Source: Hamadaea flava (GTDB taxonomy: Bacteria > Actinomycetota > Actinomycetes > Mycobacteriales > Micromonosporaceae). Taken from it: a stretch of 64,000 nt of DNA. Shown piece by piece: positions 50,866 through 59,426 of this stretch. The position numbers were made by a program, and so were the translations under genes. Below the pieces are notes generated by a model. The model did no database searches. It had not been told where the DNA came from and was given only the letters and a program-made list of their open reading frames with translations. The number at the start of each line of letters is the position of its first letter. Position 1 is the stretch's first letter. Location: contig NZ_JAMZDZ010000001.1 in assembly GCF_024172085.1 (NCBI RefSeq), forward strand, positions 6,572,001 through 6,636,000, read 5' to 3'.

Positions 50866-51327
50866 ATGCCACCTGACCACGCTGCGGAGCTGGTCGCCGA
50901 GCGGTCCTTCCGGCTCGACGGTCTCTCCGCGGTCCGCGAGGTCGCGGCGGCCGCAACTCACCGGGCCGGCGCGGGAGCCGACCGGGCGGACGTGATGATG
51001 ATCATCGTCAATGAACTAGCCACCAACGCGATCCTGTACGGCGGCGGGGCCGGTCGGCTGCGCGTGTGGCGTACGCCGGAGAAGGTGTTCTGCGAGGTCT
51101 CGGACGCGGGCGTCGGAATGCCCGATCCGTTCAGCGTGGGCTCGGAGCCGGCCACCCCGGACGCGCTCAGCGGCCGGGGGCTGTGGCTCGTCCGGCAGCT
51201 CGCCGACGGCGTGGAGATTCATTCCGGCGACGCCGGAACCACGGTGGTCGCCTGGCTGAACCTGACCGACCTGGCCCTGGCGCCGTCGCGTGCCCAGCAC
51301 GCCGGCCATGCCGCCTCGCCCGGGTGA
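50866..51327 (+). CDS. RsbW-like ATP-binding protein (anti-sigma factor type)
   Basis: A 153-residue HATPase_c protein of the serine-kinase/anti-sigma group. The N-box is MIIVNELATNAILYGGGAG, followed by VSDAGVGMPDP and GRGLWLVRQLADGV (G-boxes). Such single-domain proteins bind sigma factors or anti-anti-sigma factors in stress and development. ATG 50866 is 6 nt past TATCGG (50854-50859). No partner sigma or STAS gene is adjacent. Confidence 0.85.
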   Translation: MPPDHAAELVAERSFRLDGLSAVREVAAAATHRAGAGADRADVMMIIVNELATNAILYGGGAGRLRVWRTPEKVFCEVSDAGVGMPDPFSVGSEPATPDALSGRGLWLVRQLADGVEIHSGDAGTTVVAWLNLTDLALAPSRAQHAGHAASPG

Positions 51328-51362
51328 GATGTCCGCCGAAGCCGCATGACCGGCGCGAATGA

Positions 51363-52412
51363 TCAGATCAGTACATCCTTGTAGTAGACGCTGGCCAGCT
51401 TCGCCGTGTCGGTCGGCGAGGTGGTCGACGCGAATCCGAAGGCCAGCCGGATCCCGGCCGGGTCCGACAGGTCGGGGACCTGGATCGCCATCCCCTCGGG
51501 CTCCCGGAACGCCAGGTCGGTGCCGTCGGAGACGAGCTGCCGGGCGACGACCGTCCCGGACGCCCACTCCACGCAGGTGAGATAGGTGTTGCCGACCGGC
51601 GCGGTCGAGCCGGAGCTGCCGTAGGACGTGCCCTCCAGCAGGTAGAGGTAGCCGCCGCTGGTGGCGTAGCCCTGGAAGGAGTAGGTCAGCGCGGGCTGGT
51701 CCACCTCGAAGATCGGGGTGAACTTGTTGCGCCGTACCTCGTCGAGGTCGTAAAGGGCGTACCGGAAGGTGCCGGCGATGCGGTGGCGCATGACGAGCCG
51801 GTTCAGCACCGGGTCGATCCCGCACGTCGTCCGGTCCGCGCCCGGGATGGGGGCGATCCGGCGTACCTCGGGGGAGTCCGGCGTGAGGATCGCGCCATCG
51901 GCGAACCGGAACCGGGCGAGCCGGCTGCCCCAGCCGTGCAGCCCGTCGTCGGAGATCGCGTCGGTCTCGGTCCAGAGGAAGGCCGACGAGCCGACCGGTT
52001 CCGCGCCGATCTGCACGCCGTGCCCGAAGCCCTTCAGGAACATGTAGCCCAGCTCGGTGCCGTCGAGGTCGAGCTGCGTCAGGCACAGGTCGCCGGCCAG
52101 ATCCCGGTTGGCGCCGCTGATTGGGGCGGCCTCGTCGGCGAGCTGCTGTCCGCCGGCCATCAACTGCACGGTGTAGACGTGCCGGTTGACGTTGTCGAAG
52201 GCGAAGGACTGCAACACGGTCTTGTTGTGCAGCCGCTGCGTCCGGAACAGCGGCCGGCCGGGCGCGGCCAGGTCGAAGCGCGCCGGCCCGGCGGCTGCGG
52301 CCGTGGTGTCGGCGGCGGTCGTGCCGGTGGCCATGGCGGCCGTGCTCGGCAGGGCTGCGGCGAGCGCGCCGAGCCCGGCGGCCTGGAACAGCGTACGGCG
52401 GGCGAGGGACAT
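51363..52412 (-). CDS. Tat-exported TagC/P68-RBP-like beta-propeller protein
   Basis: A 349-residue exported protein. SLARRTLFQAAGLGALAAAL is a twin-arginine signal ending near AMATG. The mature part repeats beta strands and contains LQSFAFDNVNRHVYTVQLMA, GFGHGVQIGAEPVG and YSFQGYATSGGYLYLLEG. Together these resemble the TagC-like/phage P68 receptor-binding propeller reported as teichoic acid biosynthesis protein C in streptomycetes. Function in actinomycetes is not established. No prophage genes surround it. It converges on the RsbW-like gene. Confidence 0.65.
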   Translation of the reverse strand: MSLARRTLFQAAGLGALAAALPSTAAMATGTTAADTTAAAAGPARFDLAAPGRPLFRTQRLHNKTVLQSFAFDNVNRHVYTVQLMAGGQQLADEAAPISGANRDLAGDLCLTQLDLDGTELGYMFLKGFGHGVQIGAEPVGSSAFLWTETDAISDDGLHGWGSRLARFRFADGAILTPDSPEVRRIAPIPGADRTTCGIDPVLNRLVMRHRIAGTFRYALYDLDEVRRNKFTPIFEVDQPALTYSFQGYATSGGYLYLLEGTSYGSSGSTAPVGNTYLTCVEWASGTVVARQLVSDGTDLAFREPEGMAIQVPDLSDPAGIRLAFGFASTTSPTDTAKLASVYYKDVLI

Positions 52413-52437
52413 GGAACCTCCAAAGGGGACGGTGGTG

Positions 52438-53073
52438 CTACTGGAACCGCTTCATCACCCCGTCGGCGAGGGCGTCGGCGGCCGCCGCGAGATGGGTTCC
52501 CGCGGCGTCCAACCGGTGAAGGAGCAGGGTCGCCTTCAGGACGTCGGCGGTGAGCGGCTGATCGAGCAGCCGGGACAGCGCGTGTTGGTACTCCGTACGC
52601 AGTCCCTGCTTCTTGGCGCGCAAGGCGAGTTCGGCCGCCTCGACCGGATTGCGGGGCAGGCGCAGCACCGCTTCGGCGAGTCCGGCGAGACCGCGCGCGA
52701 GCGCGTCGAGCACCGGCGGGCAGGCCGGCAGGGCGGTGAGACCGAAGAGGTCGGCCTCCCGGATGAAGTCGCGGACGGCGTCGAGCACGTCGTCCACGCT
52801 GCGAGACAGGCGGAACAGGTCTTCCCGGTCGACCGGGGAGGTGACGCTGCGGCGCAGGCGCTGGACCAGCCGCGCTCGCCCGTCGTCCCCGGCGTGCTCG
52901 ATCTCCGCCGCACGCTGCCGGGCGGTCGAGGCGGCCACCTCGCCCCGGGCCAGGGCGGCGGCCAGACGGGTACCGTCGGCAGCGATCGCTATCTGGTCGG
53001 CGACCAGCTGGGCGAGCAGTTCGTCGCCGCGTCCGGACAGGTCGCGGAGCAGATCGCCGATACGGGCCGGCAT
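52438..53073 (-). CDS. DUF47 (PhoU-like) phosphate-transport accessory protein
   Basis: A 211-residue all-helical protein of the DUF47/PhoU-like family, normally the cytoplasmic partner of a PiT low-affinity phosphate transporter. Typical blocks are VTSPVDREDLFRLSRSVDDV, LDAVRDFIREADLF, and the final LLHRLDAAGTHLAAAADALA with DGVMKR. ATG 53073 overlaps the stop of a 49-codon PiT stub (TGATG). Its expected transporter is therefore truncated here, so the protein may be idle or serve another PiT gene. Confidence 0.8.
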   Translation of the reverse strand: MPARIGDLLRDLSGRGDELLAQLVADQIAIAADGTRLAAALARGEVAASTARQRAAEIEHAGDDGRARLVQRLRRSVTSPVDREDLFRLSRSVDDVLDAVRDFIREADLFGLTALPACPPVLDALARGLAGLAEAVLRLPRNPVEAAELALRAKKQGLRTEYQHALSRLLDQPLTADVLKATLLLHRLDAAGTHLAAAADALADGVMKRFQ

Positions 53074-53222
53074 CAGTGGACCGCCGTCCGAGCCAGGACG
53101 CCGCCGGCCTCGCCGACCGCGCACGCGCGGACGCGCAGACCGAGTCCCACCAGGGCACCGCCGTCGTCGAACCCGGGGAAGAGGGTGAAGACGGCGGCCA
53201 GTGCGAAGCCCAACCAGTTCAT
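53073..53222 (-). pseudogene. N-terminal stub of a PiT phosphate transporter
   Basis: A 49-codon frame whose start MNWLGFALAAVFTLFPGFDD followed by GGALVGLGLRV resembles the first membrane segment and GFNDG motif of PiT transporters, with Asn replaced by Asp. A normal PiT protein has 330 or more residues. After residue about 32 the frame soon ends, its TGA overlapping the DUF47 start. So the gene has lost most of its body while keeping its coupling to the accessory gene. Confidence 0.4.
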
Positions 53223-53226
53223 GAGG

Positions 53227-53296
53227 ATGTTATTTAACACTCGTTCTCACGCAGTATCAATGCCTCTTTACCGCACGACGATGTTAAGTTAACATC
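53227..53296. promoter_or_regulatory. DeoR-type operator pair before the first FGGY kinase
   Basis: TGTTA-TT-TAACA (53227-53238) and the perfect palindrome GATGTTAA-G-TTAACATC (53280-53296). The second ends 8 nt before the kinase ATG and overlaps its -10 (CATCCT, 53293-53298). TTAAC-rich dyads are typical of DeoR/GlpR sites and a DeoR gene lies two genes downstream. Confidence 0.7.
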
Positions 53297-53304
53297 CTCT
53301 CGTG

Positions 53305-54756
53305 ATGATCAACCCCGCGGGCGAACTGTGGGCGGGCGTCGACGTCGGGACCCAGAGCCTGCGGGTGTACCTCGTGAACGGTGCGGGCTCGATCGCTGGA
53401 CGCGGCTCGGGCCGGCTCACCAGTCACCGCGCGCTCGGCAGGGACGGCGCCCCACGGCACGTTCAAGACCCGGACCAGTGGTGGCAGGTGCTCGGCGAGG
53501 CGTTCCGCCAAGCGCTGTCCGGTGTGGACGCCGAGCGGGTGCGGGGCGTCGGGTTCTGCAGCACCTCCGGCACCTTCGTGCTGGCCGGACCGGACGGGCT
53601 CGCCCTGACCCCGGCCCTGATGTACGACGACGGGCGGGCGTACGCCGAAGCCGCCGAGGTCGCCGAGGCCGGTGCGGAGCTGTGGCTCTCCCTCGGCTAT
53701 CCGATCCAGCCGAGCTGGGCACTGCCGAAACTGGTGCACCTGATCCGGTCGGGCCATCATGGGCGGCTGCAACACTGCGCCGACCACCTGGCCGGGCGGC
53801 TGGCGGGGGAGGCGGTCGCCACCGACTGGAGTCACGCCCTGAAGACCGGCTACGACGTCGAGGCCGGGACCTGGCCCACCCCCGTGCTCGATCGGCTCGG
53901 CGTACCGGCGGGCATGCTGCCGGACGTCGTCCGCCCGGGGCACCGGATCGGCAGCGTCGGCGCCGTGGGCGCGGAGCACACCGGGCTGCCCGTCGGCACC
54001 GCGCTGCACGCGGGACTGACCGACGGCTGCGCCGCCCAGGTCGCGGCGGGCGCGCTGACGCCGGGCGCGTGGAACTCCGTGCTCGGCACCACCCTCGTCC
54101 TCAAGGGCGTCACCCCCGAACGGCTGCGCGACCCGGGCGGCGCGGTCTACTCCCACCGGCATCCCGACGGCGGCTGGCTGCCCGGCGGCGCGTCCAACGT
54201 GGGCGCCGGAGCGCTGGAGGCCCGGTTCCCCGGGGCTGACCGGGCCGCGCTGGACGCCGCCGCAGCCGCCTTCGAACCGGCGTCCGGCCTGACCTATCCG
54301 CTGCTCACCCGGGGCGAGCGCTTCCCGTTCGTCGATCCGGCGGCGGAAGCCTTCGACACCGGCGACTTCACCGGTCCGGCCGACCGATACGCGGCACTGC
54401 TGCAGGGCGTCGCCTTCGTCGAGCGCCTCTGCTTCGCGTACCTCGAAGGGCTGGGCGCGGACGTCTCCGGCCCGATCAGCGTGACCGGCGGGGCGACCCG
54501 CAGTCCCTACTGGACGCAGCTGCGCGCGGACATCCTGGGCCGGGACGTGATCCTGCCCGCCCACGCCGAACCGGCCTTCGGCGCGGCGGCGGCCGCGGCG
54601 GCCGGCGACGGTTCCCTGACCGCCGCCGCGGAGAAGATGGCTGGGGCCGGGCGGGTCGTGCCGCACCGGCCGGAGGTGCATGAACGCTTCGCCGAGCCCT
54701 ATGCGAGATTCGTCGGCGAACTGCGTGACCGCGGATATCTGGGGGACGACCGATGA
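53305..54756 (+). CDS. FGGY-family carbohydrate kinase 1
   Basis: A 483-residue ASKHA-fold sugar or polyol kinase. The phosphate-1 motif is GVDVGTQSLRVYLVN, the mid-protein TDGCAAQVAAGAL and NSVLGTTLVLKG form phosphate-2, and VTGGATRSPYWTQLRADILG is the adenosine motif. ATG 53305 is 6 nt past CATCCT; GTG 53302 is an alternative. It is followed by a phosphatase (ATGA overlap), a DeoR regulator and a second FGGY kinase. Substrate specificity is not readable. Confidence 0.9.
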   Translation: MINPAGELWAGVDVGTQSLRVYLVNGAGSIAGRGSGRLTSHRALGRDGAPRHVQDPDQWWQVLGEAFRQALSGVDAERVRGVGFCSTSGTFVLAGPDGLALTPALMYDDGRAYAEAAEVAEAGAELWLSLGYPIQPSWALPKLVHLIRSGHHGRLQHCADHLAGRLAGEAVATDWSHALKTGYDVEAGTWPTPVLDRLGVPAGMLPDVVRPGHRIGSVGAVGAEHTGLPVGTALHAGLTDGCAAQVAAGALTPGAWNSVLGTTLVLKGVTPERLRDPGGAVYSHRHPDGGWLPGGASNVGAGALEARFPGADRAALDAAAAAFEPASGLTYPLLTRGERFPFVDPAAEAFDTGDFTGPADRYAALLQGVAFVERLCFAYLEGLGADVSGPISVTGGATRSPYWTQLRADILGRDVILPAHAEPAFGAAAAAAAGDGSLTAAAEKMAGAGRVVPHRPEVHERFAEPYARFVGELRDRGYLGDDR

Positions 54757-55358
54757 CGACCTTGGTGCTGGCCCGGCACGGGCGTACCGCTTGGCACTCG
54801 CCGAACCGGTACGCCGGCCGCAGCGACATCCCGCTCGACGAGCACGGCCGCCGGCAGGCCGATGCCCTGGCGAGCTGGGCGAGGTCGCAGGAGTTCACCG
54901 GGCTGGCCTGCTCGACGCTGCAACGCGCCCAGGCCACCGTCGCGCCCACCGCGTCATTGCTGAACATGACGCCGGTGGTCGACGCCCGGCTGCGGGAGCT
55001 GGACTTCGGCATCGCCGAGGGCAAGACCCTGCCGGAGGTACGCGAGATCGACCCGGCGGCGGTGGATCGGTTCGTCGCCGACCCGGTGGCGCATCACTTC
55101 CCGGGCGGGGAGGATCCGCGCGACGCCGTCGCCCGAACGCTGACCGCCCTCGCCGAACTGGCCGAGGGCCAGGAGAAGCTGCTGGTCGTCGCACACAACA
55201 CGCTGCTGCGCCTGGTCACCTGCGCGGTGCTCGGCGTACCGCTGAGCGAGTATCGGCGACGGCTGCCCGAGCTGGACCCGGCGGCGACCGTGACCTTCCG
55301 GCTCACCGGCGACCAGTACGCCCTGCTGGCGTACAACGTGCCGCTGGCCGCAGGATAG
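54753..55358 (+). CDS. Histidine phosphatase family protein
   Basis: A 201-residue phosphoglycerate-mutase-like phosphatase. The nucleophile is in LVLARHGRTAWH, the second Arg in NRYAGRSDIPLDEHGRRQAD, the acid Glu in LRELDFGIAEGKT, and the second catalytic His in LLVVAHNTLL. Coupling to a sugar kinase suggests a sugar-phosphate or related phosphomonoester substrate. Its ATG overlaps the kinase stop by 4 nt. Confidence 0.9.
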   Translation: MTTLVLARHGRTAWHSPNRYAGRSDIPLDEHGRRQADALASWARSQEFTGLACSTLQRAQATVAPTASLLNMTPVVDARLRELDFGIAEGKTLPEVREIDPAAVDRFVADPVAHHFPGGEDPRDAVARTLTALAELAEGQEKLLVVAHNTLLRLVTCAVLGVPLSEYRRRLPELDPAATVTFRLTGDQYALLAYNVPLAAG

Positions 55359-55363
55359 TCCGC

Positions 55364-56149
55364 ATGACCGCCTCCGAGACCGCCGACCGCGGCCGCCCGG
55401 CCCAGCGTCAGGCCGAGATCGCCGAGTACGTGATGCAGCAAGGGTCGGTGTCCGCCGCCGACCTGGCCGAGATGTTCCACGTCAGTCTGATGACGGTGCA
55501 CCGCGACCTCGACGAGCTGGAGAAGCAGGGGGTCGTCCGGAAATTCCGCGGCGGCGTCAGCGCTCAGCCGTCCAGCGTCTTCGAGAGCAACGTCTCCTAT
55601 CGGCTGCGGGCCGCCCGGACCGAGAAGCTGGCGCTGGCGCAACGCGCCCGGGAACTCGTCGAACCCGGGATGGCGGTGATGCTCGACGACTCGACGAGCA
55701 CGCTGGAGCTGGCCCGGCTGCTCGTCGACGCCGGTCCGCTGACGGTCATCACGAACTTCCTCGAGACCATCAAGCTGCTGTCGGGCGTACGCGGCATCCG
55801 GTTGCTCTCGCTCGGCGGCGAGTACTACGCGACCCATGACTCGTTCCTCGGCGTGCCGTGCATGGAGGCGATCGAGGCGCTGCGAGTGGATCTGCTGTTC
55901 GCCTCGACCTCGGCCGTCTCCGGTTCGTACGCGTACCACCAGGAGCAGGAGATCGTGCTGGTCAAGCGGGCGATGATCCGCTGCGCCCAGCGCTCGGTCC
56001 TGCTCGTCGACCACACCAAGCTGGGCCGGGTCGCCTTGCACCGGGTCGCCCCGCTGCGCGACTTCGACCTGGTGCTGACCGACTCCGGCGCACCCGCCGA
56101 GACGTTACGAGAGATGCGGGAGAACGGTGTCGCGTACGAGATCGTCTGA
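55364..56149 (+). CDS. DeoR/GlpR-family transcriptional regulator
   Basis: A 261-residue sugar-phosphate-sensing repressor. The N-terminal helix-turn-helix is RQAEIAEYVMQQGSVSAADL, then AEMFHVSLMTVHRDLDELEK and VVRKFRGGVSA. The C-terminal DeoRC isomerase-like domain has VMLDDSTSTLELARLL and LLVDHTKLG. It lies 5 nt after the phosphatase gene and overlaps the next kinase by 23 nt. Likely targets are the TTAAC dyads at 53227-53296 and 59282-59406. Confidence 0.9.
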   Translation: MTASETADRGRPAQRQAEIAEYVMQQGSVSAADLAEMFHVSLMTVHRDLDELEKQGVVRKFRGGVSAQPSSVFESNVSYRLRAARTEKLALAQRARELVEPGMAVMLDDSTSTLELARLLVDAGPLTVITNFLETIKLLSGVRGIRLLSLGGEYYATHDSFLGVPCMEAIEALRVDLLFASTSAVSGSYAYHQEQEIVLVKRAMIRCAQRSVLLVDHTKLGRVALHRVAPLRDFDLVLTDSGAPAETLREMRENGVAYEIV

Positions 56150-57491
56150 GCCGGTCGTCGTCGGGGTCGACGCGGGCACCACGCTCACCAAGGCGGTGGC
56201 CTTCTCGGTCACCGGCGAGCCGCTGGCGCGCGCCGCCCGGCCGACCCGGGTCGATCGCGTCGGACCAGGCTGGTACGAGCAGGACGCCGACCTCGTGGTG
56301 GCCTCGGTCGAGGAGGTCCTGGCCGAGCTGCGGGAGTCGACCGGTCCGGTGCTGGCGATCGGCGTGACCGCGCAGGGCGACGGCCTCTGGCTGGTGGACG
56401 CCGACGGCCGTCCGGTGCGCCCGGCGATCTCGTGGATGGACGGCCGGGCGGCCGGGATCGTCCGCGACTGGGACGCGGCCGGGCTGCTCACGGCAGGTTT
56501 CCGCCGGACGGGGACGCTGATGTTCCCCGGTGCGCAGGCGCCACTGCTGGCCTGGCTCGCCGCCAACGAACCGGAGCAGCTCAAGCGGGCTGCCGGGGCG
56601 GCGTACTGCAAAGACGTGATCCTTCATCGGTTGACCGGCGTACGCGCGACCGACCCGACCGACCAACGGGATCTGCTCGACCTATGTGGACTCGGTGAGC
56701 ACGAGCGCCTCCTGCTCCCGGCCCGGACCGCCCCTTCGGGCCGGCTGCCGGACGGTACGCCGGTCGTCGCCGCCCTCTACGACCTGCCCGCGTCCGCCCT
56801 GGGCGCCGGGGTGACCGCCGTCGGCGACGGCCTCCTCATCCTCGGCACGACGCTGGCCTGCCAGGTTCTCGTGGACGCCGTCGACACTGCCGCCGAACCG
56901 GCCGGGCTCAGTCTGCGTACCTGGGCGGAGGGCCGGTGGTTGCGGGCGCTGCCCGCGATGGTCGGCACCGCCGCGTTGGACTGGGCGCTGCGGCTGGTCT
57001 CGGCGACCGTGGCCGACCTGCCGGACCTGCTCGCCACCGGCGACTCGGCCGGGCTGAGTGTGCTGCCGTATTTCTCCGAGGCGGGCGAACGCGCCCCGTT
57101 CGTCGATCCCCGCGCGCGGGGTCGCCTCGACGGCCTGCATCTCGGCACCCGTCCCGCCGACGTCGTGCGGGCGGTGTGCGAGGCGATCGCGTACAGCGCC
57201 CGGCATTGCCTGACCGCCGCCGGGCTCTCCGGCGAGCTGACGGCCTGTGGCGGCGGGCTGGCCACCCCGGCCTGGGCGCAGATCTTCGCCGACGTGCTCG
57301 GCCGGCCGATCCGCGTACTCGCGGGGCAAGAGGTCGGGGCGCGCGGAGCCGCACTGGCCGCCGCCGCGGCGCTGCCCGGCGACGTCGTTTTCGCGCCCGT
57401 CCCGGGAATCGTTTACGAGCCGCAGACCTCCTACGAGGACCGGTACGCCCGGTATCTCGACCATGTCGAACAGGCCCGAAACACCTGGTGA
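56127..57491 (+). CDS. FGGY-family carbohydrate kinase 2
   Basis: A 454-residue second FGGY kinase. Phosphate-1 is VVVGVDAGTTLTKAVAF, the sugar-site Trp is in GPGWYEQDADL, and the adenosine-side motif is LTACGGGLATPAWAQIFADV. It differs clearly from kinase 1, so the two probably handle different intermediates. GTG 56127 gives a 23-nt overlap with deoR; a later start is possible but the Rossmann-like strand begins at residue 9. Substrate unknown. Confidence 0.87.
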   Translation: MSRTRSSEPVVVGVDAGTTLTKAVAFSVTGEPLARAARPTRVDRVGPGWYEQDADLVVASVEEVLAELRESTGPVLAIGVTAQGDGLWLVDADGRPVRPAISWMDGRAAGIVRDWDAAGLLTAGFRRTGTLMFPGAQAPLLAWLAANEPEQLKRAAGAAYCKDVILHRLTGVRATDPTDQRDLLDLCGLGEHERLLLPARTAPSGRLPDGTPVVAALYDLPASALGAGVTAVGDGLLILGTTLACQVLVDAVDTAAEPAGLSLRTWAEGRWLRALPAMVGTAALDWALRLVSATVADLPDLLATGDSAGLSVLPYFSEAGERAPFVDPRARGRLDGLHLGTRPADVVRAVCEAIAYSARHCLTAAGLSGELTACGGGLATPAWAQIFADVLGRPIRVLAGQEVGARGAALAAAAALPGDVVFAPVPGIVYEPQTSYEDRYARYLDHVEQARNTW

Positions 57492-57502
57492 AAGGAATAC
57501 CC

Positions 57503-58495
57503 GTGCCACCCCTGAAGATCCTCGCCGCCGGCGATCACTTCGTCACCCCCGCCCTGCTCACGGCCGCGCTCCGCGACCGGGTCGGGACGGCCGAGATCCA
57601 GGAGCTGACGCTGCCCTGGCCGCTGGTCCCGTTCGGGCCGGTGGCCGAGGTGGACGAGGCCTCCGACGCCGAGGACGAGCTGATCGCCGCGCTGCCCGGG
57701 GTTCAGGTGCTGGTCACGCAGATGGCGCCGGTCACCGAGCGGGTCCTGGCCGCCGCGCCCGACCTGCGGCTCGTCGTCGTCTGCCGGGGTGGCCCGGTCA
57801 ACGTCAACCTGGCGGCCGCGGACCGCCACGGGGTCACCGTCCGCACCACGCCCGGCCGCAACGCGATCGCCGCGGCGGAACATGCTGTGGCGCTGCTGCT
57901 GGCGGCGCTGCGCCAGATTCCCCAGATCCACCAAGGCGTACGCGACGGGCAGTGGCGTAGCGACCTGTACGCCCTCGACGAGGTGGGCAGCGAGCTGGCC
58001 GGGACGACGGCCGGGTTGATCGGATACGGGGCGATCGGCGCACGAGTCGCCAGGATTCTGCGCGCCTTCGAGGCGACGGTGCTGGTGTACGACCCGTTCG
58101 TGACGACCGCACCTGAGGGCGTCGACCTGGTCGGCTTGGACGAACTGCTCGCCCGGAGCACGGCGGTGAGCCTGCACGCCCGGCTGACCCCGGAGAACCG
58201 GCACATGATCGGTGCAGCGCAGATCGCGCGGATGCCGCGCGGATCGGTGCTGGTCAACACGGCCCGAGGCGGGCTGCTCGACTACGAGGCGGTCGTCGAC
58301 GCGCTCGACTCCGGGCACCTCGGCGCGGCCGCCTTCGACGTGTACGACGCCGAGCCGATCCCGGCGGGGTCGCGGCTGCTCAAGGCTCCGCGTACGGTGT
58401 TGACGCCGCACCTGGCCGGGGCGACCCGGCAGACCGCCGAACGCGCCGCGACGCTCGCCGCGGCCGAGGTCGCCTCCCATTACGGCTTGTCATGA
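57503..58495 (+). CDS. D-isomer specific 2-hydroxyacid dehydrogenase
   Basis: A 330-residue NAD-dependent dehydrogenase of the D-3-phosphoglycerate/D-lactate family. The cofactor site is GLIGYGAIGARVARIL; catalytic Arg lies in VNTARGG, Glu in YDAEPI, and His in VLTPHLAGAT. AAAGGA stands 7 nt before GTG 57503. Next to kinases and phosphatases, it may act on a 2-hydroxy acid or its phosphate. The next gene overlaps by ATGA. Confidence 0.88.
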   Translation: MPPLKILAAGDHFVTPALLTAALRDRVGTAEIQELTLPWPLVPFGPVAEVDEASDAEDELIAALPGVQVLVTQMAPVTERVLAAAPDLRLVVVCRGGPVNVNLAAADRHGVTVRTTPGRNAIAAAEHAVALLLAALRQIPQIHQGVRDGQWRSDLYALDEVGSELAGTTAGLIGYGAIGARVARILRAFEATVLVYDPFVTTAPEGVDLVGLDELLARSTAVSLHARLTPENRHMIGAAQIARMPRGSVLVNTARGGLLDYEAVVDALDSGHLGAAAFDVYDAEPIPAGSRLLKAPRTVLTPHLAGATRQTAERAATLAAAEVASHYGLS

Positions 58496-59286
58496 CAGCG
58501 GCGTTACCGTCGGCGGACTTGCTGACCGCCGCGCAGGACGCCGTCGACCTCGCCGCCGGGATGCTGCGTACGCGGCTGCCAGGGGTGCTGACCGCCAAGG
58601 GCGACCGGGACATGGCGTCCGAGGTGGACTACGCGGTCGAACGCGCGGTGCGGTCGTTCCTGGCGGAGCGTACGCCCGACGTCGGGTTCCTCGGTGAGGA
58701 GGAAGGCGCAGCCGGCGCCGCCGACGGACTGACCTGGGTGCTGGATCCGGTCGACGGCACGGTGAACCTCGTGCACGGCATCCCGCTGGTGGCCGTCTCG
58801 TTGGGACTCGTCCTGGCGGGCACACCCATCCTCGGGGTGGTCGACACTCCGTTCCTGCACCGGCGATATCACGCCGTCCGGGGCGACGGTGCGTACGCCG
58901 ACGGCCGGCCCATCCGGGCGAGCGGGGTGAGCAGGCTGGCCGACGCCGTGGTGGCCGTCGGGGACTACGCCGTCGGCGAGGACGCCGACGTGAAGAACGC
59001 CGACCGGCTGGCCGTCACCGGTCGCCTCGTGCCCCGGGTCCAGCGCGTACGCATGCTGGGCAGCGCCGCGATCGACCTGGTCTGGGTGGCCGAGGGCCGG
59101 CTGGACGCCCTGGTCATGCTCGCCAACAAACCCTGGGACACCGCTGCCGGCGTGGTCATCGCCCGCGAGGCGGGCGCCCAGGTCGTGGACCGGACGGGCG
59201 CCCCGCACACCATGGCCTCCGGCGAGACGCTCGCCGGTGCGCCGCAGTTGCTGGACGAGCTTCTCCCGCTCGTTGGTGTGCGTTAA
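58492..59286 (+). CDS. Inositol monophosphatase-family protein
   Basis: A 264-residue Mg-dependent phosphatase of the IMPase/FBPase superfamily. The metal motifs are GFLGEEEG and WVLDPVDGTVNLVHG, with the late KPWDTAAGVVIAREAGA carrying the last Asp. Substrates of the family include inositol phosphate, fructose-1,6-bisphosphate and histidinol phosphate; the operon suggests a sugar or polyol phosphate. Last gene of the coupled kinase operon before a 140-bp regulatory gap. Confidence 0.9.
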   Translation: MTAALPSADLLTAAQDAVDLAAGMLRTRLPGVLTAKGDRDMASEVDYAVERAVRSFLAERTPDVGFLGEEEGAAGAADGLTWVLDPVDGTVNLVHGIPLVAVSLGLVLAGTPILGVVDTPFLHRRYHAVRGDGAYADGRPIRASGVSRLADAVVAVGDYAVGEDADVKNADRLAVTGRLVPRVQRVRMLGSAAIDLVWVAEGRLDALVMLANKPWDTAAGVVIAREAGAQVVDRTGAPHTMASGETLAGAPQLLDELLPLVGVR

Positions 59287-59406
59287 CGGCCTTCTTAACA
59301 TCGCTTCTCACAGCGTTTCGCGCCGGTTGAGCGCATTAGGGCTTGCTCGCTTTGTGTCCGTCGTGTTAACTGCTTCCGTGATCAAAACGCTGTAGGGCGT
59401 TAAGTT
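59282..59406. promoter_or_regulatory. TTAAC-rich regulatory region before the GDPD-ABC operon
   Basis: Several copies of the DeoR-type core lie here: GTTAAC (59282-59287), TTAACATC (59295-59302, identical to the half site at 53289-53296), GTTAAC (59365-59370) and GTTAAGTT (59399-59406). The gap is AT-richer than its surroundings and leads to a good ribosome site, GGAGAGA (59418-59424). Confidence 0.55.
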
Positions 59407-59426
59407 GTGTGCTGTTAGGAGAGACC

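Noticed and set aside
51363-52412. Possible prophage remnant, because of the phage-receptor-like protein
   Set aside because: No integrase, portal, capsid or lysis genes, and it carries its own Tat export signal.
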